From positions 1 to 55,702 of the forward strand of contig JAFGKV010000324.1 in assembly GCA_016928395.1 (NCBI GenBank): a DNA stretch of 55,702 nucleotides, in the 5' to 3' direction. This document shows positions 27,876 to 37,169 of the stretch, in pieces (the first letter of the stretch is position 1; each line of letters opens with the position of its first letter). This stretch comes from Candidatus Fermentibacterota bacterium (GTDB taxonomy: Bacteria > JAFGKV01). A model generated the notes under the pieces. That model worked only from the letters and a program-made list of their open reading frames with translations. It did no database searches and was not told where the DNA came from. The translations under genes and the position numbers were made by a program.

Positions 27876-28840
27876 ACAATCACCTCGCGCACGGTGATCG
27901 CGTCCCGACGGTGTTCACCTAAGCCCATGAGGCCGGCGGTCTCAATCCACCGGGGAGGTCGCCGGTCTGCCTCCAGGGTCGGTAGCTCCCGGATTGCACG
28001 TTGGTCTTCGATGAGGTCGGCGGCGATTCGATCGGCCGCCACAGGATCGAACGAGACCAGAATCCCATCGAATGGCCATGCCCAGGCCGGCTTGTAGGAG
28101 GGCCCGCCGTGGCATTGGGCAGTGGCGCAGTCGAGAACAGAGAGGACTAAGCGCTCCCGGATCGGTGGGAGCGAGGCCACGTGGGCCACATAGGGATTGC
28201 AGTTGTAGTCATGGTATTTGTTCGGGTTGTGGATGGTGCCGTACAGGTTTTTCAGCACACACGAGATACCTGCGAGATCGTGATCCTTGAGCATGCCGAC
28301 GCTCACCAACCCGTCGCTGTTCAGCAAGGCATTGGAGAGGAGGCTGCCCACGTCGCCAGACTCGTAGATGGTTCGGCCATAGCCTACCGCATCGGTGCCG
28401 ATGATGGTGAACGAGCCTCGAGCAGTGAACCCCGCCCGGGTAAGCTCCCTCATGGTGCGCTCCCATACCGTGACTTCGCGCACGCCGACATCCCGAAGCA
28501 TGCCGGACAGCGCCTGGGCCAGCTCAGGGCTCGGAGACAGAGGCCGGCCAGCCAGGCAGTTGGCCTTGAGGCCGATCGTGTTTCTCCCGGACACGCGTTG
28601 GGCAAGGGATGTCTTGCCCAGCGTGGAGAATGCCTCCTCCAGCAAGGTCCGATACGCCCCAGTCCTGCCGTCTCCTTTCAGCTGCGAGAGGCCAACGCGG
28701 CGCACAATCACCACCGTGGAATCGGTATCAGGGCTCAGTGCCCCGGATGGCCTCCCCCCTGTTCCTCCGTCGCACGGTACATGAAACGCTCCGACCAAGG
28801 CCGCGGACGAGAGCGAGTGGACGAAGGAGCGGCGATTCAT
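27872..28840 (-). CDS. DUF362 family protein with Tat signal
   Basis: DUF362 proteins are found beside ferredoxins and AmmeMemoRadiSam genes; their biochemical role is unknown. This copy has 322 residues. It begins with the twin-arginine sequence MNRRSFVHSLSSAALVGAF and contains the family segments IGLKANCLAGRPLS, GMLKDHDLAGISCVLKNLYG and DGILVSFDPVAADRIAADLI. No 4Fe-4S ferredoxin motif is fused to it. It lies between the Memo-AMMECR1 and radical SAM genes, 66 nt after the first and overlapping the second by 4 nt (GTGA). It therefore seems to be a working partner in the same exported process. Confidence 0.88.
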   Translation of the reverse strand: MNRRSFVHSLSSAALVGAFHVPCDGGTGGRPSGALSPDTDSTVVIVRRVGLSQLKGDGRTGAYRTLLEEAFSTLGKTSLAQRVSGRNTIGLKANCLAGRPLSPSPELAQALSGMLRDVGVREVTVWERTMRELTRAGFTARGSFTIIGTDAVGYGRTIYESGDVGSLLSNALLNSDGLVSVGMLKDHDLAGISCVLKNLYGTIHNPNKYHDYNCNPYVAHVASLPPIRERLVLSVLDCATAQCHGGPSYKPAWAWPFDGILVSFDPVAADRIAADLIEDQRAIRELPTLEADRRPPRWIETAGLMGLGEHRRDAITVREVIV

Positions 28841-28906
28841 GGCGACTCTGCTCCTCGGCGCCGCAGGTCGAGGTTTCCCGGTCGCACCCTCTCCCCTCCT
28901 CGTTCC

Positions 28907-30412
28907 CTACCGCTTTTCCGCTTCAGTGAGGAGTTCATCGCCGAAGACGATAGACTCGAACTTCTCCAATGTCGCCCGCTTCCAGGCATCACGGTCAAGA
29001 CCCGCCTTGCGACCCAGTTGCTGCAGATAGGTGGGAAGGTCCCATTCCTGTTCCACCGGCACCTCGGGGAGGAACACCCCGCGACGCCCCTGTGCAGAGA
29101 GGACAAGGCCATGCCGCCCGACCTCGATCTCACCGATGTCGTGTACCGGTTCCAGTGGTGTCAGCACGCTGACCTTGAAGGATAACTCGGAGTACTCAGC
29201 CTTGTTCACGGGGTCAAACCGTGGATCCCGGAAAGCGGCAGAGAGCGCATTGTCGGCCACGGCTTCAGCGAGAGGCTTCAGACCCTCTATGTAACCGATA
29301 CACCCCCTCAGGTCGCCCCGGGCCATGAGGGTGACGAACACACCGGCGGGCTGCCGCACCGCCGGGCTCATCCGGCGTTTCCACTCCTCAAGATCCGGTC
29401 CCTTCTCTCCCCTGGCGTGGCGTTTTACTACCTCACGGGCCAGCAGCACTAGAGCGCGCTTGTCATCTTCGGGAAGAAGGAATCCTCCCCGGGGCTCGGC
29501 CGAATCCGCCGATGATGATCGGGAGAAGCCAATGGTCAGGTAGCTGACCGAACTCTCGGTATCCGGCATGACATCCAACGATGTGCTGTAGTTGATGAGT
29601 TCACCATGAACCTCCGGCCCCAGCATCTCCAAGAGCACCGAGATGGAGCCCCGGCCGCAGATGGTGTCGTGGGTACGCTGAACATACGCGTCGAACCCGG
29701 TGACGTCGCGGCGGCGAATGAGATCGGCTGCTTCGTGATTCATGGCGGCAAGCTTCTGTTGTAGATCGGCCACCGATGATGCAGCAAAGGGCGTATACTG
29801 GAATCGATCGCCGTAGTGGGTGAAATCACTGCTGACCACGATAAGGGTTTCATCGTCGACGTGGCGAGCCAGTGTCGTCGCCAAGGCCCGGCGCTCATCA
29901 GGCGTGAGGTCGCCCACCAGCACCGGTACCAAAGAGAACTCACCCAGTACGACTTGAAGGAAGGGGAGGTGAATCTCTATGGCATGTTCCCGGGCTTCGG
30001 CCTCGCGGTGTTCAGACACCAGGGGATCCTGGAGCAGGGCATCGCAGGTCGCTCGATCCACCGAGACCGTTCCCAAAGGCGTTTCGTATGCGTCGAACGG
30101 ACCGATTGCTGCGCCCCGGATCCATGCCTGATGGCTGGGCGACAGTATCATGACTTTCTGGAACCGGTCTTTGGGCACCCTGCCGTATCCATACGCAGCG
30201 GTACGGGCGGAGTACTGATATCCCGCATGGGGAATGATAAGAGCAACAAGGGAAAGATCCGGCTTTTGCGCTGCCTGGCGAAGGCATGATTCTACGTTCC
30301 GGCGAAGCTCATCCGCCCGGCCCGGGTACCATGACCCCGCCAAGACCGACGGGCGAACCTCTGCGGATCCACTCTGAATGCTTAGAAGAAGCAGCATGAT
30401 GGCGACCCTCAT
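28907..30412 (-). CDS. AmrB-AmrA fusion (Memo-like plus AMMECR1 domain), exported
   Basis: A 501-residue fusion of the other two AmmeMemoRadiSam components. A Sec-type signal (MRVAIMLLLLSIQSGSA) is followed by a Memo domain (about 20-290). Its motifs are AGSWYPG, IIPHAGYQYS, the EHAIEIHLPFLQ loop and VVSSDFTHYGDRF, with the His and Cys (DTICGRGSI) of the dioxygenase-like fold. The AMMECR1 domain (about 310-495) contains GVFVTLMARGDLRGCIG and AFRDPRFDPV. Both domains look intact. The ATG overlaps the gpmI stop as ATGA. The open frame extends 110 codons upstream inside gpmI, but the signal peptide fixes the true start. Confidence 0.93.
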   Translation of the reverse strand: MRVAIMLLLLSIQSGSAEVRPSVLAGSWYPGRADELRRNVESCLRQAAQKPDLSLVALIIPHAGYQYSARTAAYGYGRVPKDRFQKVMILSPSHQAWIRGAAIGPFDAYETPLGTVSVDRATCDALLQDPLVSEHREAEAREHAIEIHLPFLQVVLGEFSLVPVLVGDLTPDERRALATTLARHVDDETLIVVSSDFTHYGDRFQYTPFAASSVADLQQKLAAMNHEAADLIRRRDVTGFDAYVQRTHDTICGRGSISVLLEMLGPEVHGELINYSTSLDVMPDTESSVSYLTIGFSRSSSADSAEPRGGFLLPEDDKRALVLLAREVVKRHARGEKGPDLEEWKRRMSPAVRQPAGVFVTLMARGDLRGCIGYIEGLKPLAEAVADNALSAAFRDPRFDPVNKAEYSELSFKVSVLTPLEPVHDIGEIEVGRHGLVLSAQGRRGVFLPEVPVEQEWDLPTYLQQLGRKAGLDRDAWKRATLEKFESIVFGDELLTEAEKR

Positions 30413-32076
30413 GGTGTGGTTCCTAATGGCGTGACAAGACTGGGCTGATAGTCCTCCGGAGCATTGTACCCCAAGAGGTTCAGGATCGTTGCGGCCACAT
30501 TGGCCAAGCCGGCATCGTGCGGTGGCATCAGGGCATACCCAAGGGTCTGGCGGGTGTCCGCCACCACGAAGCGTACAGGGTTGAGAGAATGGCTGGTGAG
30601 AGGCAATGGGTTCCCCGACGCATCGCGAAGGATCGTTCCGTTCTTTCCCAGTTGGTACATCTGGTCGGCATTGCCGTGATCCGCTGTGACGATCATCAGG
30701 CCGTCGGCTCGTCGAACCTCTCGCCAGATGCGCCCGAGGCACAGATCCACCGCCTCGACCGCCAGGATCGTCGCATCCCGATCTCCGGTGTGCCCCACCA
30801 TATCGCCGTTGGCGAAGTTCACCCGTATAAAGGGAAACCGGCGGGACCTGATTCCGGCGATGACCTCATCGGCAACTTCGGCCGCCTTCATCCACGGACG
30901 CTGTTCGAACGGCACGCGGTCGGAGGGCACTTCGATGTAGCTCTCTCGTGCGGCATCGAACTTGCCGCTGCGATTCCCGTTCCAGAAGTAGGTGACATGC
31001 CCGAACTTCTGGGTTTCCGCGACGGCGAGTTGGTCAATGCCCGCATGCACCAAGTATTCGCTCACGGTCCGCTCTATGGCTGGGGGGTCGACGAGGTACC
31101 GTGACGGGATGTGCAGATCGCCGTCATACTCCATCATGCCCGCGTACAGGACACGAGGGCGGACACCTCGGTCGAAGTGCTCGAAGTCATCCTCCTCGAA
31201 AGTCCGGCTGATCTCGATGGCTCGATCGCCGCGGAAGTTGAAGAAGAGCACAACGTCCCCGTCATGCATGGCGCCTACGGGCTCATCGTCACGGCCGATG
31301 ACGAAGGGGGGGAGAAACTGGTCACTGAGGCCGGGCTCCTCGGTGCGGTAGGTGCTGATTGCGGTTTCGGCGTCGGGGAAACGCCGCGCCTGACCGTGGA
31401 CATGCGCCTTCCAACCCCGCTCAACGATCTGCCAGTCAGCCTCATAGCGATCCATGGTGGTCACCATGCGGCCACCGCCGCTGGCGATGAGGTAGTCGCA
31501 ACCATTGGCGCGACAGGCTGCGAGCTTGTCCTCCAAGGGATGCACAAATTCCAAGGCACTGGTTTCCGGCACATCGCGACCATCCAGCAGGATATGCACC
31601 CGGGCGCGATGGACTTCCTGCTGGCAGGCGCGGTCAAGGATGGTGAAGAGATGGCGGATGTGGCTGTGGACATTGCCGTCGGACAGCAGGCCGATCAGAT
31701 GGAGAGTGCCGCCCTGAAAGCACCGGTCCACCATGTCGCGCCACAGCTTCGTCCCGAACGCGCTTCCTTCCTCCAGGGCCTTGTTCACCAGCTTTGCTCC
31801 CTGGTCAAACACCCGGCCGGCACCCAAGGCATTGTGGCCCACCTCCGAGTTCCCCATATCATCGTCACCGGGAAGGCCGACCGCCGTTCCATGAGCCTTC
31901 AGAACGGTGTTCGGAAACGAGGCCACAAGCCCGTCGAGTACCGGGGTGCGGGCTACATGAACGGCGTCGCTCTCATCCTGCCTTCCCACTCCCACTCCAT
32001 CCATGATCACGAGAACGACGGGGCCGTCCGGCCGCGGCGGCCCTGCCCATGACGACAAGTGGATGTGGCTGTTCAC
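30409..32076 (-). CDS. gpmI: 2,3-bisphosphoglycerate-independent phosphoglycerate mutase
   Basis: Interconverts 3- and 2-phosphoglycerate using two Mn ions and a phosphoserine intermediate. It has 555 residues. Metal ligand Asp is in VIMDGVGVG, active Ser77 in DMGNSEVGHNALGAGR, and C-terminal metal ligands in NGDMVGHTGD and VTADHGNADQM. All signatures of the alkaline-phosphatase-superfamily iPGM are present. The GTG has GGAGAG upstream and overlaps the stop of the family 9 glycosyltransferase gene. The longer frame upstream lies inside that gene and is discarded. It is unusual to see this glycolytic enzyme in a glycan/AmmeMemoRadiSam gene run; this may be simple operon fusion. Confidence 0.95.
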   Translation of the reverse strand: MNSHIHLSSWAGPPRPDGPVVLVIMDGVGVGRQDESDAVHVARTPVLDGLVASFPNTVLKAHGTAVGLPGDDDMGNSEVGHNALGAGRVFDQGAKLVNKALEEGSAFGTKLWRDMVDRCFQGGTLHLIGLLSDGNVHSHIRHLFTILDRACQQEVHRARVHILLDGRDVPETSALEFVHPLEDKLAACRANGCDYLIASGGGRMVTTMDRYEADWQIVERGWKAHVHGQARRFPDAETAISTYRTEEPGLSDQFLPPFVIGRDDEPVGAMHDGDVVLFFNFRGDRAIEISRTFEEDDFEHFDRGVRPRVLYAGMMEYDGDLHIPSRYLVDPPAIERTVSEYLVHAGIDQLAVAETQKFGHVTYFWNGNRSGKFDAARESYIEVPSDRVPFEQRPWMKAAEVADEVIAGIRSRRFPFIRVNFANGDMVGHTGDRDATILAVEAVDLCLGRIWREVRRADGLMIVTADHGNADQMYQLGKNGTILRDASGNPLPLTSHSLNPVRFVVADTRQTLGYALMPPHDAGLANVAATILNLLGYNAPEDYQPSLVTPLGTTP

Positions 32077-33065
32077 GGCGTGCACTCTCCAGGGTTCGAT
32101 TCCGGGGTAACCCCCCGCATCATGCGCAGGCACTGCTTTAGGACGTGATCGACATCGATGCGGGTAAGGCAGTTGGTGTGGCCCAAAGGACACGATCGGG
32201 CAAAGCAAGGGCTGCACGGCTCCTGTCTGTACACCACATGTACCCGAGGCCCCATGGGACGGGTCCACAATGGCTTGGTGGAACCAAACACCACCACTAC
32301 CGGAGTGCCGATCCAGGCGGCGAGATGAGCAGCGCCCGAGTCATTGCCGACAAAAACCCTCGCCCGTCGAAGGAGCGAGGCCAGGTCAGACAGGGTCGTG
32401 CGGCCGGCCTGGTTTTCCACGCGGGGCCCCGCGGCGCGGGCGATTACGTCGATGGCTGCAGACTCCGCCGCGGTTCCCGTCAGCACGATGGGAAATCCAG
32501 TAATGGCATGTAACTCGCGGGCGAGGGCGGCATACCGCTCATCCGGCCAGCGTTTGGCGGGGCCGAAGGCGGCGCTCGGCGCCATGACGATGCACGGGGC
32601 GTCGGCGGCTGCATCTCCCAATCCATCTGCTGAAGGCCACTCCGCCGGTGCCGCAAGCCCCATGGCCGCCGGCAGGCTCAGGTACTCAACGCTTTGATGA
32701 ATGCGTTTCCGAGCCGAGGGTGCCCGGATGGAATAGAGTGCCCGTGCCGGCCCCGAATTCCACCCGACCCGGGTGGGTGCGCTGGAGCCGAACGCGATGA
32801 TCCCGGCCCGACGCGAACGCAGAAAGCTGACGACCGCGAAAGGACGGGCCGACCGGAGTTCGCGGATCAGGCGAAGGGTGCCGATCAAGGAACGGCTCGC
32901 CAGTATGACATGGTCGGCGACTCTCCCGGCGATGGCCTGCACACTCGGGCGCGCGACCACGATGCAGGGAGATGCCAGGCCATCGCGCACCGCGACCATG
33001 GCGGGCAGGGCCATGATGATGTCGCCCAACCAGTTGGGGGCAAGGATTACCACCGGAGGCTTCAC
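32073..33065 (-). CDS. Family 9 glycosyltransferase (heptosyltransferase WaaF-like)
   Basis: GT-B enzyme of the ADP-heptose:LPS heptosyltransferase family, 330 residues. VVILAPNWLGDIIMALPAM is the N-terminal family motif with the catalytic Asp. FGPAKRWPDERYAALA and FVGNDSGAAHLAAWIGTPVV form the C-terminal nucleotide-sugar site. The C-terminal CSPCFARSCPLGHTNCLTRI is typical of WaaF proteins. The product is probably the inner core of a lipopolysaccharide or another lipid-linked glycan. The GTG overlaps the flippase stop (GTGA); the open frame upstream of it lies within the flippase gene. Confidence 0.92.
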   Translation of the reverse strand: MKPPVVILAPNWLGDIIMALPAMVAVRDGLASPCIVVARPSVQAIAGRVADHVILASRSLIGTLRLIRELRSARPFAVVSFLRSRRAGIIAFGSSAPTRVGWNSGPARALYSIRAPSARKRIHQSVEYLSLPAAMGLAAPAEWPSADGLGDAAADAPCIVMAPSAAFGPAKRWPDERYAALARELHAITGFPIVLTGTAAESAAIDVIARAAGPRVENQAGRTTLSDLASLLRRARVFVGNDSGAAHLAAWIGTPVVVVFGSTKPLWTRPMGPRVHVVYRQEPCSPCFARSCPLGHTNCLTRIDVDHVLKQCLRMMRGVTPESNPGECTP

Positions 33066-34360
33066 CGAAAGCCTCCAAGAAGCGAAGCTGCCACCAGCAC
33101 CCCCAGCCCCACGATGGGAACCGAAGCACCTACCATCCATCGGCTCCGGGTAACCCCGACGAGGAGAATGACGCGTAGAACATCAGCCGCCACGCTGCTG
33201 ACGGCGCCGGTGAGCGGTCCCAATGCCTCCGCCAATCCCAGATCGAGAATGACCTTTGCCACCAAAGCGGGCGCCGCCGCGACCAGTGCCCACTGCTGTC
33301 TGCCGGCGGCTAGAAGCTCAAGTTCCATGATGTACGCCACCGTGTGTAGGACGGGTAGCATGCTCAGGAGGCGCAGGCAGGCCACTGCGCTGCCGGCATC
33401 ATAGTCGGCCCCAAAGGTGAGCCTGACCAGAGGCCAAGCAGCCAGGACAAAGGCTGCGCCCACGGCCCCCGTGGCTCCGGACGCCAAGGATCCGACGCGG
33501 CCCATGACCCGGGAAGACGCAGGGTTTCCCGTGTTTCTTACGATGCTGGGGAGCAAAGCCCATGCAGTGGGCACCACTACTGAGACGACGCCGGCGACTA
33601 GCCTGAAGGGGGCGGCGAAAAGCCCCAGGTCCCCGGGGGACAGTAACTTGGCTAGTATGACATTGTCGACATGGAAGTACGCGGTGATCAGCACCAGCCG
33701 GAGCAGGATAGGCCAGCTCTGGTCGACAAGTCGGCGTACCGTGGAAGTGAAGACCTGCAGCCTGCGGATGCTGAGATACCGCCGGGCCAGGGCCATGCCA
33801 AGAGCGATTTGCACCAGCTCTGCGGCGATGGGAACAGACAGCACTCCCAGAAGGCCCCAATCTTGTCGGCTCGCCATGAGCAGCCCACCAACGCGGACGA
33901 CTTGGGCCGCGGCAGTTGCCACGAGGTCGTTTTCGACCCGCTCGATGCCCAGGAAGAATGCTCGGCAGATGAGGTTGCTTACCTGGCGTATCAGGAGGAT
34001 GTTGGTTATCGCCAGGGCCAGAGCGGCCATCAGCTCGCCCTCAGGGCGGTTGATCAGGACCCAACCTGTCAGGCCACAGGAGAGGAGCAGGCCGGCACCG
34101 AGGCGAAGGGCCAGCGCAGAGCCTACCACGGCCTCCTTTCGTGCACCGGCCACGAGTTCGCGGACTATCACATGATCCAGCCCCATGTCTACCAGGGGCC
34201 AGAGAAGCATCACAGTGGACACGACCTGGGCATACACACCATATCCGGCGGGCCCCAGATAGCGAGCGACAATGAGGGTGGCAAGCACCGATCCGAGGCC
34301 CTCAATCCCCTTGCTGGCGCCGGTGAAGAATGTGGTACGGGTGAGCGACTGCGCGCTCAT
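33062..34360 (-). CDS. Polysaccharide flippase (Wzx/MATE-like exporter family)
   Basis: A 432-residue integral membrane protein with about 12-14 hydrophobic helices. The N-terminus (FFTGASKGIEGLGSVLATLI ... ARYLGPAGYGVYAQV) matches the oligosaccharide flippase family that moves undecaprenyl-linked sugar units across the inner membrane. The ATG overlaps the stop of the SGNH-like gene. Glycosyltransferase and SGNH genes on both sides agree with a role in surface glycan export. Which polymer it serves cannot be told. Confidence 0.88.
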   Translation of the reverse strand: MSAQSLTRTTFFTGASKGIEGLGSVLATLIVARYLGPAGYGVYAQVVSTVMLLWPLVDMGLDHVIVRELVAGARKEAVVGSALALRLGAGLLLSCGLTGWVLINRPEGELMAALALAITNILLIRQVSNLICRAFFLGIERVENDLVATAAAQVVRVGGLLMASRQDWGLLGVLSVPIAAELVQIALGMALARRYLSIRRLQVFTSTVRRLVDQSWPILLRLVLITAYFHVDNVILAKLLSPGDLGLFAAPFRLVAGVVSVVVPTAWALLPSIVRNTGNPASSRVMGRVGSLASGATGAVGAAFVLAAWPLVRLTFGADYDAGSAVACLRLLSMLPVLHTVAYIMELELLAAGRQQWALVAAAPALVAKVILDLGLAEALGPLTGAVSSVAADVLRVILLVGVTRSRWMVGASVPIVGLGVLVAASLLGGFR

Positions 34361-35511
34361 TTCAGAACGCGGTGCCTCCAGGAGAAGAGGTCTCCCTCGG
34401 CGATTGCCAGGGAGAGGGCTTCGCCGAGCACCCGATGGGCCATTCGGTTCGGTTGCAGATGCGGGGTGAAGTATGTTCGGTTCATGAATACCGGGGATAG
34501 ACGCGGTCTTAGATAGCGTTGGATCCACCACGCGTGCGTGTCGTTGGCCATAGTGGTTGGTGCGGCCAGGCTACTGTCTGGCGCCGGCGAGTCAGCCCTT
34601 GCCGATGGGCGCTTCGACGAAGTCTCCTGAGCATGCTCCACAAGGGCAACATCGCCGTCAACATATGCCACACCGGCGGCCAGGCAGTGCTGCTCCAGTG
34701 CTGACCGGTAGACCTCTGGCAGGACGAGACTGGTCATCAGTAGCGGCACCCGGGCCCGGTCCGCGTGATGGATGATCTGTGCCAGGGCCCGGTCGAACTC
34801 GACCACATCGGCATCGCGTATCCTCTCGGCGGTGATGCCCCAGCGTATGCCGCTCACCTCCGTGCCGCCTTTGAGGCGATCGATACCCAGGTAGAGAGCC
34901 TGAGTCAGGCCTGGGCGGTAGAGGAGTTCCTTGACCAGCCCACTGCGCAGGTGGATCGGCCGGGAAACGGGAACTGTCGGCGAGAGAGTCCCGCCGAGGG
35001 AGAAACAGAACACCGCCAGATGGGGACGTATGGCGGTGAGGCGCTTGAACTGGAGGCACATCTGGATTGCGTCGTATCCTGGGACGGCGGCATTGGCGAC
35101 AGCTACCGTCCGATCGGGCAACCGTTCCTCGGCGGCATACTTGACGACGCCGCCGAATGTCTCGGGCAAGGAGACTGACGCACCCAAGGCCGTTTCATCT
35201 CCGAAGACCAGCAGCACCAATGGCGGCCCCATGTCCATCAGGCCCGGCAGCCAACGCAGCCCGATCCCCGTGCCGGAGAGCCGGAATCCTTCCGCCATCT
35301 TCGAGGCAGCGTCAGGAGGCGGCGCCAGCGCCCAGCCCGTTGCGGGATCGGAGCGAAGAGGCCACGACGCTATCGTTCGACTCCCGTCATTCGTGAGGAC
35401 AGGTGTGCTCAGTGCTCGTTCGAGAAGCAGAGACGCAGCCAGCCGGTCGATTACCAGCAGGAAAATGACGACGAACACCAGGTGTAGAAGGATTGTCTTG
35501 ATCACGCGCAT
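34357..35511 (-). CDS. Membrane-anchored SGNH-like protein lacking the nucleophile
   Basis: A 384-residue protein with one N-terminal helix (about 5-25) and a domain resembling the SGNH hydrolase at 3029-4174. The block I motif, however, reads VFGDETALGASVS, with Glu where the catalytic Ser of GDSx should be. The C-terminal region (FTPHLQPNRMAHRVLG) keeps a His but not a clear Asp-x-x-His. It may be a non-catalytic scaffold, like AlgX/AlgJ-related or other envelope pseudo-enzymes, or use another residue. It is the first gene of a coupled minus-strand run (35.5-26.8 kb), and a divergent glycosyltransferase begins about 55 nt away. Confidence 0.7.
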   Translation of the reverse strand: MRVIKTILLHLVFVVIFLLVIDRLAASLLLERALSTPVLTNDGSRTIASWPLRSDPATGWALAPPPDAASKMAEGFRLSGTGIGLRWLPGLMDMGPPLVLLVFGDETALGASVSLPETFGGVVKYAAEERLPDRTVAVANAAVPGYDAIQMCLQFKRLTAIRPHLAVFCFSLGGTLSPTVPVSRPIHLRSGLVKELLYRPGLTQALYLGIDRLKGGTEVSGIRWGITAERIRDADVVEFDRALAQIIHHADRARVPLLMTSLVLPEVYRSALEQHCLAAGVAYVDGDVALVEHAQETSSKRPSARADSPAPDSSLAAPTTMANDTHAWWIQRYLRPRLSPVFMNRTYFTPHLQPNRMAHRVLGEALSLAIAEGDLFSWRHRVLK

Positions 35512-35568
35512 AGGTTTCGCCAATCTCTTTCGGTCAGAAGGCCTCGTGATACCACTGGGAAGGTGACC

Positions 35569-37149
35569 GTGCGAACACACACCCGTTGCCCGATGGGGCT
35601 TTTGCTGCCACTTCTCGTCGGGTTGGCGCTCCGGCTCTTGGCGGCATCCGGTATGCACGCCCCGTGGGGTGACAACGGCGCCACCATTCTTGAACTCGCC
35701 AACAATCTCTCCGAGGGGAAGGGGTATACCACGCTTCGGGTGTGGACCTTTCATGGGTCGCCCAGGCAAATAGGGCAGCCTGAGGGCAACCGGCAACCTC
35801 TGCTTCCACTCCTCACCGCGGTCGTGCGCGTGATGGGTGGCGCTTCGTTCCGGTCCGCACAGGGTATTCCCCTGGTGGTGGGCGGCATCGTGATCGTGCT
35901 TTCGTATGGTATCGGTGCTGCCATAGGTGGGGCCTGGGCCGGTTCGGCGGCCGCGTGGCTGTCGGCCCTAGATCCGCCGCAGATCTACTTCTCAGCGCAG
36001 ATCGAAGACCAGATCCTTTTCACCGCACTGTTTCTTGGACTTGTGCTTTGGTGCATCCGCCATGGCGGTGATACCCGGCCTCGCCCCTGGGTTCCGGGGC
36101 TGCTCTTGGGACTGCTCTACCTGAGTAGGGCCAACGGTCTGCTTGTGGCCATCGCATTCGCCGTGGTAGGACTACGGCGGCGGCAGTTTAGGCATGTGGC
36201 GATGGTGGCCGCGGTGGCGTGCGCCGTGGCAATGCCATGGTTCGTGAGAAATGCCCACGCCTTCGGCAATCCGCTGCATACCGACAATTCGTACTTCTTG
36301 TGGAGCGACGACTTCTGGTCGGTCTTCTCGGTGCGCGCCGCGTCACCATCGATCGGCAACTACTTTGCCCAGCATTCGGTGGCGGATATCATAGCCCGCT
36401 GGGTCAAGGGGGCTTATCTGAGTCTCGAGGGCTTCTTGGTGGGCAATATCTTCCGTGGTGAACCGTTTGCCCGGGACTCGCTCATTCTCCCGGTGGCTGC
36501 AGCGCTGTTCGGCCTGCGCCGCCATCGGGGGCAGATGGCGGTCGCCGGTATTGCGTTTGTGTTCCATTTCCTCACGGTGGCATGGCACGCCCATGGAACG
36601 TATCGGTACTTCTTGCCGTTTTACGCGGTGATCTTCGCCGGTGCCGGCGCCGGTCTGGTCGAGGCCGCCCGGCGATGGATCATCCCGCTTCCGGCTCGCC
36701 AGCGCGCGGCGGCTGTCGCCGCGGCCGTAGGAGTCCTTCTGCTTCCCCTGACACGGCCGCTGGTGATGAGCGTCGGCCGTACCGATCGCCCCACCCATGA
36801 GGAGGCGATGCAAGTGGTTGAATGGATCCGGCGCACCACCGGCCGGGACACCGTCATCATGGGATTCCCCGTGGTGGAGAAGTACCTATACCTTTATCAA
36901 AGGCCAACGGTGATGACACCCTATGGGCCGTTGGAAGATGTCTGGCGGGTCGTGTGCGGACATGACGTCGACTACCTGGTCGTGAGCGCGGAGCAACTTC
37001 GGTGGTTACCGGCGCTCAGAGAGTACTGGCTAGCCGACGGAGAAAGGATCTTTGCACGCTCGATTCCTCCGCACCTTCATGAAGAGATGACGAGCTCCGG
37101 GGGCATGTTCGTGGTCTACCGGATTGACCGGGAGGCCTTATGCGGGTAG
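35569..37149 (+). CDS. PMT/ArnT-type membrane glycosyltransferase (GT-C)
   Basis: A 526-residue protein with about ten membrane helices and a C-terminal soluble domain. The first loop after helix 1 contains MHAPWGDNGATILELANNL, where the family puts its catalytic acidic residue. A TDNSYFLWSDDFWSVF region forms a second periplasmic segment. The fold is that of dolichyl-phosphate mannosyltransferase/ArnT enzymes, which transfer sugars from polyprenyl phosphate outside the cytoplasm. Acceptor and sugar are unknown. The GTG has GGAAGG upstream; a GTG two codons earlier is possible. It is divergent from the SGNH-flippase run, which suggests shared envelope glycan work. Confidence 0.85.
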   Translation: MRTHTRCPMGLLLPLLVGLALRLLAASGMHAPWGDNGATILELANNLSEGKGYTTLRVWTFHGSPRQIGQPEGNRQPLLPLLTAVVRVMGGASFRSAQGIPLVVGGIVIVLSYGIGAAIGGAWAGSAAAWLSALDPPQIYFSAQIEDQILFTALFLGLVLWCIRHGGDTRPRPWVPGLLLGLLYLSRANGLLVAIAFAVVGLRRRQFRHVAMVAAVACAVAMPWFVRNAHAFGNPLHTDNSYFLWSDDFWSVFSVRAASPSIGNYFAQHSVADIIARWVKGAYLSLEGFLVGNIFRGEPFARDSLILPVAAALFGLRRHRGQMAVAGIAFVFHFLTVAWHAHGTYRYFLPFYAVIFAGAGAGLVEAARRWIIPLPARQRAAAVAAAVGVLLLPLTRPLVMSVGRTDRPTHEEAMQVVEWIRRTTGRDTVIMGFPVVEKYLYLYQRPTVMTPYGPLEDVWRVVCGHDVDYLVVSAEQLRWLPALREYWLADGERIFARSIPPHLHEEMTSSGGMFVVYRIDREALCG

Positions 37150-37169
37150 GGATCAGCTGCCGCGTTCCT

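Noticed and set aside
30743-32268. Longer starts for gpmI and for the Memo-AMMECR1 gene
   Set aside because: The extensions run inside neighbouring genes. Ribosome binding sites, the 4-nt overlaps and the signal peptide support the later starts.
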